This document shows positions 34,814 to 44,722 of a stretch of DNA of 64,000 nucleotides, in pieces. The position numbers and the translations under genes are program-made. Numbering within the stretch: position 1 is the stretch's first letter; the number at the start of each line of letters is the position of its first letter. The stretch covers positions 227,282 to 291,281 of the forward strand of contig NZ_CAKXZS010000011.1 of NCBI RefSeq assembly GCF_935822925.1, given 5' to 3'. This stretch comes from Mesorhizobium ventifaucium (GTDB taxonomy: Bacteria > Pseudomonadota > Alphaproteobacteria > Rhizobiales > Rhizobiaceae). Below the pieces are notes generated by a model that saw only the letters and a list, made by a program, of their open reading frames with translations, searched no databases and was not told the DNA's origin.

Positions 34814-36130
34814 ATGGCGCGGCGGCAGATCGGCATTGAACTGCATGGACGGGAATTCGTTACCGAGATGAAGATTCCAAAATCTCTGTTGATCGACCCC
34901 GAGAAGAACACGGTCTACGGTAGCTTTGCTGTTGCCATCTCCATTTGGGCGTTCTCCTACTCCTCGGTTTTTGGACCGATTCTGATCCTGGCCTATTATG
35001 CGGTCTGGCTTCCCCTGATCATGGTAGATTATCGGCGGCTGTTGCGACATGCCTCCAGTGCGTGGCTGCCGCTGGCGTTTGCAATCTACGTCTGCCTCTC
35101 GGTGTTCTGGTCGGATGCCCCCGGCATCACGTTGCGAACGGCAATCCAGTATTGCTCCCATATCGCCTGCGCCTACATCGCCGCGCGCACCGTCAGCGTC
35201 CGGACGTTGACGATAGGCTCGCTGATCGGGATTTTTCTCGTGCTGCTCTATTCGCTCAGCGTCGGGAGTTATTCCTATGATGTCCTCGACGGGACGTATA
35301 ATTTCGTCGGCGCTTTCAGCTCCAAGAACCAGCTCGGCTTTGTCGCCTCCCTTGGCATCTATTTTTGCGTTGTCTTCCTGGCCTTTCTCAGGCGCGGCCG
35401 GATAAGCTTTATCCTGACGGCGCCCATCCTCGTCCTATCGGCCTATCTTCTGATCATGGCACATTCCGCCACCTCGACGGCTTCGATACCGGCAGTTCTC
35501 GCTCTGGTGGCTCTGCTTGCCGTGGCCAAGAAGCTTCCACTCCGCTATCGACGGGTGATTTTCGTGGTCGGCGCATGCGGGCTGGTCGTGGTCACCGGGG
35601 TTGCCTTTGCAGGACTTCTGGATTTCGTCCTTGGCGCCTTCGGAAAAGATTCCACGCTCACCGGACGGACCTATCTCTGGGAGCAGGGCTGGGAAGCGGC
35701 GCAGCAAGCGCCGATCCTCGGCGTCGGCTACGCGGCCTATTGGGTGCAGGGGTTCGCCGAGGCCGAGCGGCTTTGGAACGAGTTCTACATTACCACCCGA
35801 AGCGGCTTCCACTTCCACAACACCTATATCGAAGCCCTCGTCGAACTAGGTTATGTCGGGGCGACGCTGATTTCGCTGATCATCCTGCGCACGCTATGGG
35901 GCCATATATCGGCCCTGATATTCAGGGCGTGGCAAGCCGAGTCGGTGATTCTTGGCGGCGTGACGGTGCTTCTGTTGATCCGGTCTTTCGTTGAGATCGA
36001 CACCTTCAACCCCTACATCATGGGCTCCTTCCTCCTGTATTACAGCTACTTCAAGCTGGTCAGGGTGCATGTCGCCCGTCCCCGATGGACCGCGGCCGGC
36101 CTCGCGGAACCAGAAACCGCAAGGCGCTAA
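34814..36130 (+). CDS. O-antigen ligase/polymerase family protein (ExoQ/Wzy-like)
   Basis: An integral membrane protein of up to 438 residues with 10-12 hydrophobic segments and the Wzy/O-antigen ligase pattern: FVGAFSSKNQLGFVASLGIY, then the periplasmic loop TLTGRTYLWEQGWEAAQQAP and FHFHNTYIEALVELGYVG. It likely joins lipid-linked repeat units of the exopolysaccharide in the periplasm. ATG 34814 (GGAAG upstream) or ATG 34868 may be the start; the protein from 34868 begins MKIPKSLLID. It precedes the exoF/exoY genes, which are on the other strand. Confidence 0.85.
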   Translation: MARRQIGIELHGREFVTEMKIPKSLLIDPEKNTVYGSFAVAISIWAFSYSSVFGPILILAYYAVWLPLIMVDYRRLLRHASSAWLPLAFAIYVCLSVFWSDAPGITLRTAIQYCSHIACAYIAARTVSVRTLTIGSLIGIFLVLLYSLSVGSYSYDVLDGTYNFVGAFSSKNQLGFVASLGIYFCVVFLAFLRRGRISFILTAPILVLSAYLLIMAHSATSTASIPAVLALVALLAVAKKLPLRYRRVIFVVGACGLVVVTGVAFAGLLDFVLGAFGKDSTLTGRTYLWEQGWEAAQQAPILGVGYAAYWVQGFAEAERLWNEFYITTRSGFHFHNTYIEALVELGYVGATLISLIILRTLWGHISALIFRAWQAESVILGGVTVLLLIRSFVEIDTFNPYIMGSFLLYYSYFKLVRVHVARPRWTAAGLAEPETARR

Positions 36131-36238
36131 GCAAAGTGGCGCGCACAAAAACGCCGCCTGACAGCGCTAAGGCCAAGCAATCATCTCATCTCACAGCAGC
36201 AGGCGAGCCTCGCCCGAGTTGGGTTTGCTGCCCATTGA

Positions 36239-36997
36239 TCAGGCCCTAAGGGTCAGGAGCGCATACCATGCGAACCGCTTCACAAAGGGAAGCGTCAAAA
36301 CTACTGAATCAACAGCTTTGCCAACTGTGTAGACGGCCTCCGAGATGGTTCGCGGCATCAGCGCGCTTCCTACGGAGCACAGGCCGAAATAGTCCACCTG
36401 GACATTGCTGAAGTAGCGGCGGGCCAAAGCGAAGTCCGAAATTAGCAAGGGATGTTCATCAGCGGTGCGGATGAGGGGCGTCCGCTTTCTGTAGGCATTC
36501 AGGAGAGGATTGTGTCCCATCGGCTCGTAGAAGGACGCCACGCCGTTCGGCTTCAGGACACGGACCACATCGGAAAAACACCGGTCCAGATCCAGGTGAT
36601 GGATGATCCCGCGTCCATACACCAGGTCGAACTTGTTGTCCTCGAACGACATGGCTTCCGCATTCATCGCCAGGAATGTAGCGTTCGTGCTTCCAAGCGC
36701 ACTCGCCCGTTCGTTCGCCTTGTTTACTGCTACATCCGAAATATCGATCCCCGTCAGAGATCGGCAAAGATCGGGCAGGTGCAGGGAGTCCAGGGACCAC
36801 CCGCCATCGGAGCAACCGTACTCGAGCACGTCTGCGTTTTTCGAAAGCCGTTTTATCTGCTCGTCTTGACGTTCAGCGCCGTGGCGAATTGTTCGATACC
36901 ACTTGTCCAGGCTTCCTCTTGGATCCTCCTCCTGACTAAATCTGAGATTGTGAAATTCTCTTTCTCGACTGACGATTACGTCCCTTTCACTGTGCAT
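36239..36997 (-). CDS. Class I SAM-dependent methyltransferase
   Basis: A 252-residue methyltransferase. The SAM-binding loop is VLEYGCSDGGWSLD near residue 60, followed by LTGIDISDVAVNKA, and the post-motif FDLVYGRGIIHHLDLDRCFS. The C-terminal part contains a possible amphipathic segment. GAGGAGG lies before ATG 36997. In this cluster it may O-methylate a sugar; that is inference. Confidence 0.83.
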   Translation of the reverse strand: MHSERDVIVSREREFHNLRFSQEEDPRGSLDKWYRTIRHGAERQDEQIKRLSKNADVLEYGCSDGGWSLDSLHLPDLCRSLTGIDISDVAVNKANERASALGSTNATFLAMNAEAMSFEDNKFDLVYGRGIIHHLDLDRCFSDVVRVLKPNGVASFYEPMGHNPLLNAYRKRTPLIRTADEHPLLISDFALARRYFSNVQVDYFGLCSVGSALMPRTISEAVYTVGKAVDSVVLTLPFVKRFAWYALLTLRA

Positions 36998-37199
36998 GAC
37001 GAAGTCCTCCTCGGGTTTAACTTGCAACTAAAGCACAACATCTCCTTGCGCTGTAATTACTCACGTCCCGAGTTGGCGGTAGGCTGGCCTGTCGGGCAGC
37101 GAGCACAGTGTCGACGAGTGCAAGGTCGAACTCGTCCGGGTCGAACTCTTGCCGATCGAATCGGTTCGGCGTGATCGGATCGGGCGATCGTTTGAAGGC

Positions 37200-38477
37200 C
37201 TATTGGCTAGCCATTGGCACCAGCTTCACCTTGATCACGTCCCCAGGCAGCACGGGCGTATCTTCGCTAGCAGCGATTTCGCTGGTCTTGCCGTCGACAA
37301 CCCGAACCAGGCCAAACGACATCGTTGGCTCTTCGCCGTCGCGATAGCGTTGTAGCGCCGGGCTCCCCGACATGGCTTCGGCCATCAGGCCGGTGTGCAT
37401 GTTCATCTTGAGCATTGTTTCGCTGAGATCGGCTTCTGCCTGTTGCCGGCCGGTGGCGAGATCCGCATTCTGGGTGTTCTCCAGGTCGATGGCGTCCTGG
37501 TCGGCCTTGCTGATCGACTGCCTGGCGGTGAGGATAGCCGTTTCGTAATCCAGGATTTTTCCTTCCAGGTCGGCGATCGTTTGCTGCGAAGTCAGAACCC
37601 GAGTGTTGACGACAAGGCCCTTTTGCGCAAGCGAACCGATGCCGCTGAGCTGTTCCTTTGCCAGGTCGACCTGCCGCTGCTGGTTGACGATCTTTTTCTG
37701 CAGCGAATCGATCTCGCTCTGCAATAGCTTCTTCAAATCGTCGAGCGCCTGAAGGCGCAGTTTGAGATTCTTTTGATCGGCCGTCAGGATCGCCATCTCG
37801 TCGGCAACGATGCTTGCCAGCTTCGGATCCTCGGCCACCTCCTTCGGCACGTCGAATGTCGGCTTGTCGGCGATCTGCGCTTCGATGCGCGCGCGCCGAA
37901 CGATCAGTCGGACCCGTTGGTCCTGGAGAACGTCAAACTCGCCCTTGGCGTTGATCATGTCGCGGGCGTACCGCTGCCCTTCGGGGGCCCGCCGGACGCC
38001 GCCGGCGATGCTCATCGCCCTCAGGACGGTCAGGCCGGGCACATAGGGATACTGGCCCGGCGTCTGGACCTCCCCGGAAATGTAGAACGGCCTGTACTGC
38101 GCCATTTCGACGGAGGCTTCCGGCCGGTCCGCCAGAGCGAGCTTGCGCTGGAGCGCCTGGCTGATCGCTGCCGCGATCTCGGATGTAGTCTTGCCGGATG
38201 CCGGCATTTCGCCGACGAACGGCACGGACAATGTTCCAGACGGGCCGACCGTGTATTCTCCGTTGACGGCCGTCCAGTCGCGGAACGTGCCTTCAACGGT
38301 CTGCCATTCGGCCACGCGGATGGTCAGCTTGTCCTGCGATCCAAGCCGGTACTCGTCGGCCGCGGCGAGTTGGGGAATGGCGAGCGCCAGCGCGAGGCAA
38401 GTGGTCATAAGCCGCATTCGTCGCATGCGATTGCTAACCGTGCCGGCCCAGGAGATTTCGAAGATGTCTGTTTTCAA
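37200..38477 (-). CDS. exoF: Polysaccharide export protein (ExoF-like)
   Basis: A 425-residue exported protein. The signal sequence is MRLMTTCLALALAIPQLAAA (about residues 21-40), followed by the polysaccharide export domain YRLGSQDKLTIRVAEWQT, a SLBB-like part (FYISGEVQTPGQYPYVPGLT), and a long coiled coil from about 195 to 345. This arrangement is that of ExoF of rhizobia, which acts with ExoP and ExoQ in export. It is followed on the same strand by the methyltransferase and preceded by exoY. Confidence 0.88.
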   Translation of the reverse strand: MKTDIFEISWAGTVSNRMRRMRLMTTCLALALAIPQLAAADEYRLGSQDKLTIRVAEWQTVEGTFRDWTAVNGEYTVGPSGTLSVPFVGEMPASGKTTSEIAAAISQALQRKLALADRPEASVEMAQYRPFYISGEVQTPGQYPYVPGLTVLRAMSIAGGVRRAPEGQRYARDMINAKGEFDVLQDQRVRLIVRRARIEAQIADKPTFDVPKEVAEDPKLASIVADEMAILTADQKNLKLRLQALDDLKKLLQSEIDSLQKKIVNQQRQVDLAKEQLSGIGSLAQKGLVVNTRVLTSQQTIADLEGKILDYETAILTARQSISKADQDAIDLENTQNADLATGRQQAEADLSETMLKMNMHTGLMAEAMSGSPALQRYRDGEEPTMSFGLVRVVDGKTSEIAASEDTPVLPGDVIKVKLVPMASQ

Positions 38478-38583
38478 CTGTACGTTTTCCGATTCGCTTT
38501 AGGCCGGCCCGATGAAGCTTGCTGCAGATGCTTGGCGTCTGGACAGTCACTCCTCCACATACAACCGGCCCCCGGCCGGTCGG

Positions 38584-39258
38584 TCAATAGCAGCCCCGCG
38601 ACATCCAGACGGCAGGCACGGTCTTGATGATGATGCGAATGTCCTCGAACAGCGACCAGTTCTCGACATAGTGGCGATCGAATGCGACGCGGCTGTCATA
38701 GGAAACGTCGTTGCGGCCGCTGACCTGCCAGAGCCCGGTCAGGCCAGGGCGTGATTTCAGGTAATAGACGGCCGAACTGCCATAGATTTCGAGCTCGTCG
38801 CGCACCACCGGGCGAGGACCGACAAGGCTCATGTCACCCTGAAGGATGTTGATGATCTGCGGCAGTTCATCGAGGCTGAGCTTCCTCAGCACGGCCCCGA
38901 CGCGCGTGACGCGTGGATCGTTCTTGAGCTTGCGGGTGGCTACCCATTCGGCCTTGGCTTCCGGGTTGGCGGCAAGATATGCCGCCAGCACCTGTTCGCC
39001 ATTCTGAACCATAGTGCGGAACTTGAGGCACGGGAAAATCCGTCCTCCCCGCCCGATCCGGCTGTGACCGTAGAAAATCGGCCCGCCGTCGGAAAACTTG
39101 ACAAGCAGCGCGACCATCACAAACAGCGGACTGAGAGCAACCAGGCCAATCAGTGAACCGGCGATATCGAAGCTGCGTTTAAGCAGGCCGCCGATTGGTG
39201 GAAAGTCGATACCGGCCTGCGGAAAATCCGCGTCAGCCGGCTTGGCTACGTCCCTCAT
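38584..39258 (-). CDS. exoY: Sugar transferase ExoY (undecaprenyl-phosphate galactosyl phosphotransferase type)
   Basis: A 224-residue priming enzyme that transfers hexose-1-phosphate to the lipid carrier. One membrane segment ([20 protein letters not shown]) is followed by the bacterial sugar-transferase domain: [36 protein letters not shown] and [20 protein letters not shown] before ATG 39258 sets the start. The divergent exoX and the TGC-N3-GCA motif at 39313 suggest its expression is controlled. Confidence 0.93.
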   Translation of the reverse strand: MRDVAKPADADFPQAGIDFPPIGGLLKRSFDIAGSLIGLVALSPLFVMVALLVKFSDGGPIFYGHSRIGRGGRIFPCLKFRTMVQNGEQVLAAYLAANPEAKAEWVATRKLKNDPRVTRVGAVLRKLSLDELPQIINILQGDMSLVGPRPVVRDELEIYGSSAVYYLKSRPGLTGLWQVSGRNDVSYDSRVAFDRHYVENWSLFEDIRIIIKTVPAVWMSRGCY

Positions 39259-39860
39259 GCGTAAACTCCATACGTTGAACGGATGGTTTGCCGCACGATA
39301 CCAAAAAAATGCTGCATCGCAACACACAATTCCTTGAGCGCCTGAAATAATCGCGTCATGAATTGACTAAATAATAAACCGATCCTGCGCAAATTTTGGC
39401 CTTTTGTGGCGCGTTCGTGACAAATTATGGGCAACCTTGGAAAATCTAGTGCCTTTTTGAGGCTGATTTTGGGCATATCGCTCTTCGGGCCAGGGGGCTG
39501 AGAATTATCCTGCTGTATCCTTGTAAAAATATAGAACGCTTTTAGAGTAAAATACTGATTAATGTTATAGCCCTTACTGAAGTGAGTCCATACCGGGTGG
39601 TTGGTTGTGATACCGGGTGTGCATCGCAACATGGCAGAGTCGATTCCCCGAGCCTATCCAAAATAATTTGCGGTTGGCCTTGCCCGCTATTGCACACCTT
39701 AATAGAGTTGCAAATTGTTTCTGTCAGAGTATGGACGGCGTGGGAAGGCCGGAAGCAACCGGCCAGAAAGCGAGTGGCCTCAACGAGCTCGCATGGCGAA
39801 GGGAGGCTCGGGGTGGGTCAATCATCGATTTTGCCCGAGCAGGTTGACGGGCTGTCGGGT
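39259..39860. promoter_or_regulatory. Divergent exoY/exoX control region with two TGC-N3-GCA motifs
   Basis: This AT-rich 600-base stretch has no supported gene. It carries TGCATCGCA at 39313-39321 and at 39620-39628, identical copies about 300 bases apart. The promoters of exoY (leftwards) and exoX (rightwards) should lie here. Confidence 0.55.
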
Positions 39861-40133
39861 ATGTCGCTACCAAAATTCATTGTTGGCATGATTTTCGCGC
39901 TGGCGATCGTGGTCGCCTGGTCTTATCTCGACGGCGCTTCGCTAGGCACAACGCTCTTTCGCGCCATAGCTTGCGCCATTGTCATTCAACTGGGCTACTT
40001 CCTGCTGGTTTTCGTCATGATCGCCAGGAATACCCCGACGTCGGCTGACAAGATTCGCGACGCCGAACGAAAGCTGAGTTCGACTGAAGCGGCCGATGGC
40101 GAGAAGTTCAGTGCCGGGAGAAGCCTCCACTGA
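39861..40133 (+). CDS. exoX: Exopolysaccharide production repressor (ExoX-like)
   Basis: A 90-residue small membrane protein with two hydrophobic segments (FIVGMIFALAIVVAWSYL; IACAIVIQLGYFLLVFVMIA) and a charged cytoplasmic tail. Size, the GTTLFRAIACAIVIQLGYFL pattern and the position divergent from exoY match ExoX/PsiA, which limits exopolysaccharide synthesis, probably by acting on ExoY in the membrane. ATG 39861 has only a weak ribosome site; upstream starts in the same open frame are possible. Confidence 0.75.
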   Translation: MSLPKFIVGMIFALAIVVAWSYLDGASLGTTLFRAIACAIVIQLGYFLLVFVMIARNTPTSADKIRDAERKLSSTEAADGEKFSAGRSLH

Positions 40134-40557
40134 CCTGACGGCAGGGATGCGTCGGCCAGGCTACCTGGCGGACGGCTCGCCCGACAGCATCCTGGGCAAC
40201 CGACTTGCGGATTTTCCCTTCAGCCTCGGATCCTCTGACGCAGCCACCATTGCCTTGACTCTGTCGATCGACCTGGTGATCAGCGGTTCGAGTGCGCTGA
40301 CACCCCATCCAGGATGAGCATCACAGTGTGCGAAGCGGCCCGCCTATCCGCTGGCATTTCACCGCCCACCGATGCGACACCGAAAGGAAAGACTGGACGG
40401 AGCGAATGATTTTAACGATGCTTTGCTTCGCAATTGCAGCATAAGCGCCGGCCAATGTTTTTCGTACAGCCGGACAGTCAGTGAGAACGAGAGCTGCGTT
40501 GGACATCAAAAGGGGGCAGGAAATTCGGAGCTACCTGTGCAGTCGAGAGGCGAATTG
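40134..40557. other. Intergenic stretch, no supported gene
   Basis: Only mutually overlapping frames without ribosome sites are open on both strands (about 40096-40317). Nothing recognisable was found. Confidence 0.5.
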
Positions 40558-41571
40558 ATGACAGAACCGGAAGTCTGCGTGATCATCGCCGCCCGCAATG
40601 CGGCGCGGACAATTCCGGTTGCCGTCGCATCGGCCTTGCGCGAGCCGGAGGTGGCCGAAGTCGTCGTCGTCGATGACGCCTCCACTGACGATACCGCGAA
40701 AGTCGCTCGGGCGGCCGACGATGGCAGCGGCAGGCTTTCCGTCATCCGGCTCGACGTCAACGGCGGTCCTTCCTTCGCCCGCAACGCCGCGATCGCCAGC
40801 TCCAAATCGCCGTTCATCAGCATTCTGGACGCCGACGATTTTTTTCTCGAGGGCAGATTTCGCGAGTTGTTCGCCAGCGCCGATTGGGATTTCGCTGCCG
40901 ACAACATCATGATGATCAGGGACGATGCGGCGACCGACGTTTCGAAAATCACCGCTCCGCGGTTTTCGGCCGATCCGGAATTTCTCGATTTCGAGCGCTT
41001 CATCGAAGGCAACATCTCCAGTCGTCGTGTGCAGAGAGGTGAACTGGGTTTCCTCAAACCGGTGATCAGCCGCGCTTTTCTTGACCGGCATGGGCTGCGC
41101 TATGACGAAAACCTGCGGCTGGGCGAAGACTATGAACTCTACGCGCGCGCGGTCGCTTGCGGGGCGCGCTTCAAGGTCATCAGGTCTTGCGGCTACGGCG
41201 CGATCGTTCGCGCGGATTCGCTGAGCGGCCAGCACAAGACGCAGGATCTCAAGCGTCTGGCCGACGCGGATCTGGCGATGCTGGCGATCGACAGTTTGCC
41301 GGAAGGCTCCAAGGCCGTGCTCAGAAGGCACGAACGGCAGGTGCGCGACAAATATCGGTTGCGAAACTTCCTCGACGTGAAGAACGAGAAAGGGCTGACA
41401 GCGGCTGCGGCCTACGCCCTGGCCAGCCAATCCAATCTCATCCCTATCGTTCGCGGCGTGGCCGCCGACAAGCTGGATGCGCTATTTCGCCGCGCCGGCT
41501 TTGGCTCGAAACAGCCTGTGCCGCCGCGGCGCTTTCTCATGGCCGCAACCAGCCCGGCCGGCGAGACTTGA
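40558..41571 (+). CDS. Family 2 glycosyltransferase (ExoU/ExoO-related)
   Basis: A 337-residue GT-A glycosyltransferase: VCVIIAARNAARTIPVAVAS at the start, VVDDASTDDT, the DxD-like ILDADDFFL, and FLKPVISRAFLDRHGLRYDE then LGEDYELYARA. The C-terminal ~100 residues are basic and helical. It resembles the enzyme encoded at 55248 (ExoO-like) but is clearly distinct. AGAGG precedes ATG 40558. The sugar and linkage are unknown. Confidence 0.85.
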   Translation: MTEPEVCVIIAARNAARTIPVAVASALREPEVAEVVVVDDASTDDTAKVARAADDGSGRLSVIRLDVNGGPSFARNAAIASSKSPFISILDADDFFLEGRFRELFASADWDFAADNIMMIRDDAATDVSKITAPRFSADPEFLDFERFIEGNISSRRVQRGELGFLKPVISRAFLDRHGLRYDENLRLGEDYELYARAVACGARFKVIRSCGYGAIVRADSLSGQHKTQDLKRLADADLAMLAIDSLPEGSKAVLRRHERQVRDKYRLRNFLDVKNEKGLTAAAAYALASQSNLIPIVRGVAADKLDALFRRAGFGSKQPVPPRRFLMAATSPAGET

Positions 41572-41692
41572 GCTGGTCCGCCGGCGCCATGCCGATCATG
41601 TCAACAGGTGCTTACCCTGCCTCAAAGCGATGCGAATTTCCGATTCGCCGCACTAGGTGGTTGCCTACTCGCTTTGGGGATGGCATGTATGT

Positions 41693-41705
41693 TGCGGTGC
41701 AGCAA
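41693..41705 (+). promoter_or_regulatory. TGC-N3-GCA motif
   Basis: TGCGGTGCA (41693-41701) followed by GCAA lies in the 260-base gap before the coiled-coil gene at 41831. Confidence 0.4.
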
Positions 41706-41830
41706 TTTTGGCTGTTTGAATCGGCCGAAAATGTCCGCCCGTCAGAGGAGCTGGACGATGCGACAAGAACTTTTTTTGCCCGGCCGGGCACAGGGGATTG
41801 CTTAGGCCGGCTATGACAGGAACTGAGCGC

Positions 41831-42229
41831 ATGGCCTCGATATTTGGCTTCAGATCAAGGGATCCGGCTCGAGACAGGCAGACCGATATCTCGCGCCTTG
41901 ACCGCCTGGCAAAGCTGCTTGACCAGATCGCGGCCGAGATCGAGGCGGAGAAAAACGGGCTTGAGAATCGCTACCGGACAAAGGCCGCCAACGCCGCCTT
42001 CCTGGTCGAGGCGATGGAAAATGGCGCGGCCTCCTCCAGCAGATCCTCCGAGGTCAGCGAACTGACGAAGTCGATCCTGAATTACGAGCGGCGCATCGCG
42101 GCGCTAGCCCGCCAGAACGAATTGATGAAGGGTCTCCGTCATTCGCTGGATGCTATCTTCGACGAAGGCGCCGAGCGTAGCTCGACCACGAAGGCTGATT
42201 TGGCCAACCCGGCCGCCGGCACGGGGTGA
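41831..42229 (+). CDS. Coiled-coil hypothetical protein
   Basis: A 132-residue soluble protein dominated by helical heptads (SRLDRLAKLLDQIAAEIEAE and SILNYERRIAALARQNELMK). The family is not recognised. ATG 41831 follows AGGAACTGAGCGC; ATG 41813 is possible. It sits between a glycosyltransferase and exoK, so a role in exopolysaccharide assembly is possible but not shown. Confidence 0.6.
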   Translation: MASIFGFRSRDPARDRQTDISRLDRLAKLLDQIAAEIEAEKNGLENRYRTKAANAAFLVEAMENGAASSSRSSEVSELTKSILNYERRIAALARQNELMKGLRHSLDAIFDEGAERSSTTKADLANPAAGTG

Positions 42230-42372
42230 AATTTCAAGATCCTGGGTGGTGCCACTGGGCAAGAAGGAGGCAACACCGGAAGTACCGGCAGAAGGTCAAG
42301 ATCAGATCGTTTCGTCATGGTTTTGAACATCGACTTTGGGTTGGGGGCGCACAGCACAAAGGTGAGTTTGGT

Positions 42373-43242
42373 ATGAACTCGGATCCGAAAAGCACGTCTA
42401 TCCCAGCCGTCGGCGGCAGGCCGGTCACGCGCTCGATCAGGCAAGGCAACCTGAGGCAGCTATGTTCGCGCGGCTCGTTTCTGCTGGTCGCACTCGGCAG
42501 CCTCATTGCAGGCCCGACCCCTTCCCGTTCGCAGGACATCCCGACTGCGCCGTCGTTCGTCGATGATTTCACCAGCTTCGACCGGGCGCGTTGGTACATT
42601 GCCGACGGCTGGGCGAACGGCAAGTATCAGAACTGCATCTGGTCCAAGAGCCAGGTCCGTCTTTCCGATGGCATCCTGACGCTCGGTTTCGAAAAGCAGA
42701 AACTAAAGGATCGCGACTTTGCCTGTGGCGAGATCCAGACCAAGCAGCGCTTCGGGTATGGTACCTATGAGGCGCGGATGAAAACCGATGCGGCCTCCGG
42801 CATCAATGCCGCCTTCTTCACCTACATCGGCCCTACCGATAAGCAGCCGTGGGATGAAATCGACTTCGAGGTGCTGACCAAGGACACCTCCAAAGTGCAG
42901 ATCAACGCCTACATCGCCGGCAAGGGCAATAACGAGAAAGTGGTGGATGTAGCTGGCGGCACCGACAAGGCTTTTAACGATTACGCCTTCGTCTGGGAGA
43001 AGGACCGGCTGCGCTGGTACGTCAATGGCGAGTTGGTGAACACGATCACCGATCCGGCAAAGCTGCCCACCCATGCGCAAAAGATATTCTTCAGCCTCTG
43101 GGGCAGCGACACGATGAAGGAATGGCTGGGGCCGTTTTCGGATCCGGGTCGCAAGCTTGCCTTGCAAGTGGATCGCGTCGCATTCACGGCGCTCGGCCAG
43201 CCATGCCAGTTTCCGCAATCGCTGGCATGCAGCATTAAGTAA
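42373..43242 (+). CDS. exoK: Secreted GH16 endo-beta-glycanase (ExoK-like)
   Basis: A 289-residue glycoside hydrolase family 16 protein. The catalytic motif is E162-I-D164-F-E166 in WDEIDFEVL. A signal-like segment (GSFLLVALGSLIAGPTPSRS) lies near 37-56 after a rather long polar N terminus. ExoK of rhizobia cuts nascent succinoglycan outside the cell and affects chain length. AAGGTGAG precedes ATG 42373. Confidence 0.88.
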   Translation: MNSDPKSTSIPAVGGRPVTRSIRQGNLRQLCSRGSFLLVALGSLIAGPTPSRSQDIPTAPSFVDDFTSFDRARWYIADGWANGKYQNCIWSKSQVRLSDGILTLGFEKQKLKDRDFACGEIQTKQRFGYGTYEARMKTDAASGINAAFFTYIGPTDKQPWDEIDFEVLTKDTSKVQINAYIAGKGNNEKVVDVAGGTDKAFNDYAFVWEKDRLRWYVNGELVNTITDPAKLPTHAQKIFFSLWGSDTMKEWLGPFSDPGRKLALQVDRVAFTALGQPCQFPQSLACSIK

Positions 43243-43303
43243 AGGCTAATCTGAACCGGCCGGGCCGAAAGCGCTCCGAAATCTTGAACAGGAATGAAAT
43301 CAA

Positions 43304-44635
43304 ATGAATTTGACGGTCTTTGGGATTGGCTATGTCGGTCTGGTGCAGGCGGCGGTGCTTGCCGAAGTCGGCCATCAGGTAGTATGCGTCGACATCGACG
43401 TGAAAAAGGTCGAGCGGCTCAATCAGGGCCTCATCCCGATTTTCGAGCCCGGGCTCGAAAACCTCGTCAAGGAGAACCATGCGGCCGGCCGCATCAAGTT
43501 CACCACCGACGCCGCGGCCGCCGTCAAGCATGGCCAGATCCAGATGATCGCTGTCGGCACGCCTCCGGGCGAGGATGGTTCGGCCGACCTCAAATATGTG
43601 CTGGCCGTTGCCGAGGCCATCGGCCGGGAGATGGCCGCGCCCAAGATCGTCGTCGGCAAGTCGACCGTGCCGGTCGGCACCTGCGAAAAGATCAAGGCCA
43701 GGATCGCCGCGACGCTGAAGGCGCGGGGCCGCGAGGATCTGACTTTCGACGTCGCCTCCAATCCGGAATTCCTCAAGGAAGGCTCCGCGGTGGCCGACTG
43801 CATGAAGCCCGACCGCATTATCGTCGGCACCGGCAGCGAGGACACCGAGGCGGTGATGCGTGAGCTTTACGCTCCATTCAACCGCAACCACGAGAAGATG
43901 ATTGTGATGGATGTGCGCAGCGCCGAGTTCACCAAATACGCGGCCAATTGCATGCTGGCGACCAAGATCAGCTTCATGAACGAAATGGCCAATCTGGCCG
44001 AGGAACTCGGCGCCGACATCGAGGAGGTCCGCAAGGGCATCGGCAGCGATCCGCGCATCGGCTACCATTTCATCTATCCGGGACTCGGTTATGGCGGCTC
44101 GTGCTTCCCCAAGGATGTGCGCGCCCTGATCAAAACCGCCGAAGGCGTCAAATTCGATGCCAAGCTGCTGCGCGCCGTCGAAGAACGCAACAACGAGCAG
44201 AAGTCGGTCCTGTTCGACAAAGTGAACCGCTATTTCAAGGGCAATCTGAAGGGCAAGACCTTTGCGCTGTGGGGCCTGGCTTTCAAGCCCAATACCGACG
44301 ACATGCGCGAGGCGCCGGCGCGTGTCTTGATGGAAGCGCTCTGGAAGGCCGGTGCCAAAGTTCAGGCTTACGATCCCGAGGCGATGCAGGAATGTCAGGC
44401 CATCTATGGACTGCGCGAGGATCTGCTCTTGTGTGGAACCAAGGAGGCAGCGCTGCGTGGCGCCGATGCGCTCATGATCGCCACCGAGTGGAAGACCTTC
44501 CAGGCACCTTCGTTCGACGCGATCAAGGATGCGCTGTCCACGCCGATCATCTTCGACGGCCGAAACCTCTACGATCCCAAGGTCATCACTCGCTACGGCA
44601 TCGAATATCACTCGATCGGCAGGATGGCGGCGTGA
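43304..44635 (+). CDS. ugd: UDP-glucose 6-dehydrogenase
   Basis: A 443-residue enzyme that oxidises UDP-glucose to UDP-glucuronate with two NAD. The Rossmann motif is [10 protein letters not shown] at the start, [13 protein letters not shown] follows, and the catalytic Cys is C267 in GGSCFPKD. The C terminus ends [14 protein letters not shown]-glucuronate is a precursor of acidic exopolysaccharide. A piece similar to its last ~53 residues is repeated at 46817-46975. Confidence 0.95.
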   Translation: MNLTVFGIGYVGLVQAAVLAEVGHQVVCVDIDVKKVERLNQGLIPIFEPGLENLVKENHAAGRIKFTTDAAAAVKHGQIQMIAVGTPPGEDGSADLKYVLAVAEAIGREMAAPKIVVGKSTVPVGTCEKIKARIAATLKARGREDLTFDVASNPEFLKEGSAVADCMKPDRIIVGTGSEDTEAVMRELYAPFNRNHEKMIVMDVRSAEFTKYAANCMLATKISFMNEMANLAEELGADIEEVRKGIGSDPRIGYHFIYPGLGYGGSCFPKDVRALIKTAEGVKFDAKLLRAVEERNNEQKSVLFDKVNRYFKGNLKGKTFALWGLAFKPNTDDMREAPARVLMEALWKAGAKVQAYDPEAMQECQAIYGLREDLLLCGTKEAALRGADALMIATEWKTFQAPSFDAIKDALSTPIIFDGRNLYDPKVITRYGIEYHSIGRMAA

Positions 44636-44722
44636 GATCACGCGGGAAAGGCCGGTGGCAAGACCGGCTGGGGCACCAAGGACGCTGATGAACGCGCTCG
44701 TATCAACAAAGGGTTTTATCTG

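Noticed and set aside
43304..44635. ugd as part of an alginate or LPS locus instead of exopolysaccharide
   Set aside because: All recognisable neighbours are exopolysaccharide genes; no algD, alg or O-antigen nucleotide sugar genes were seen.
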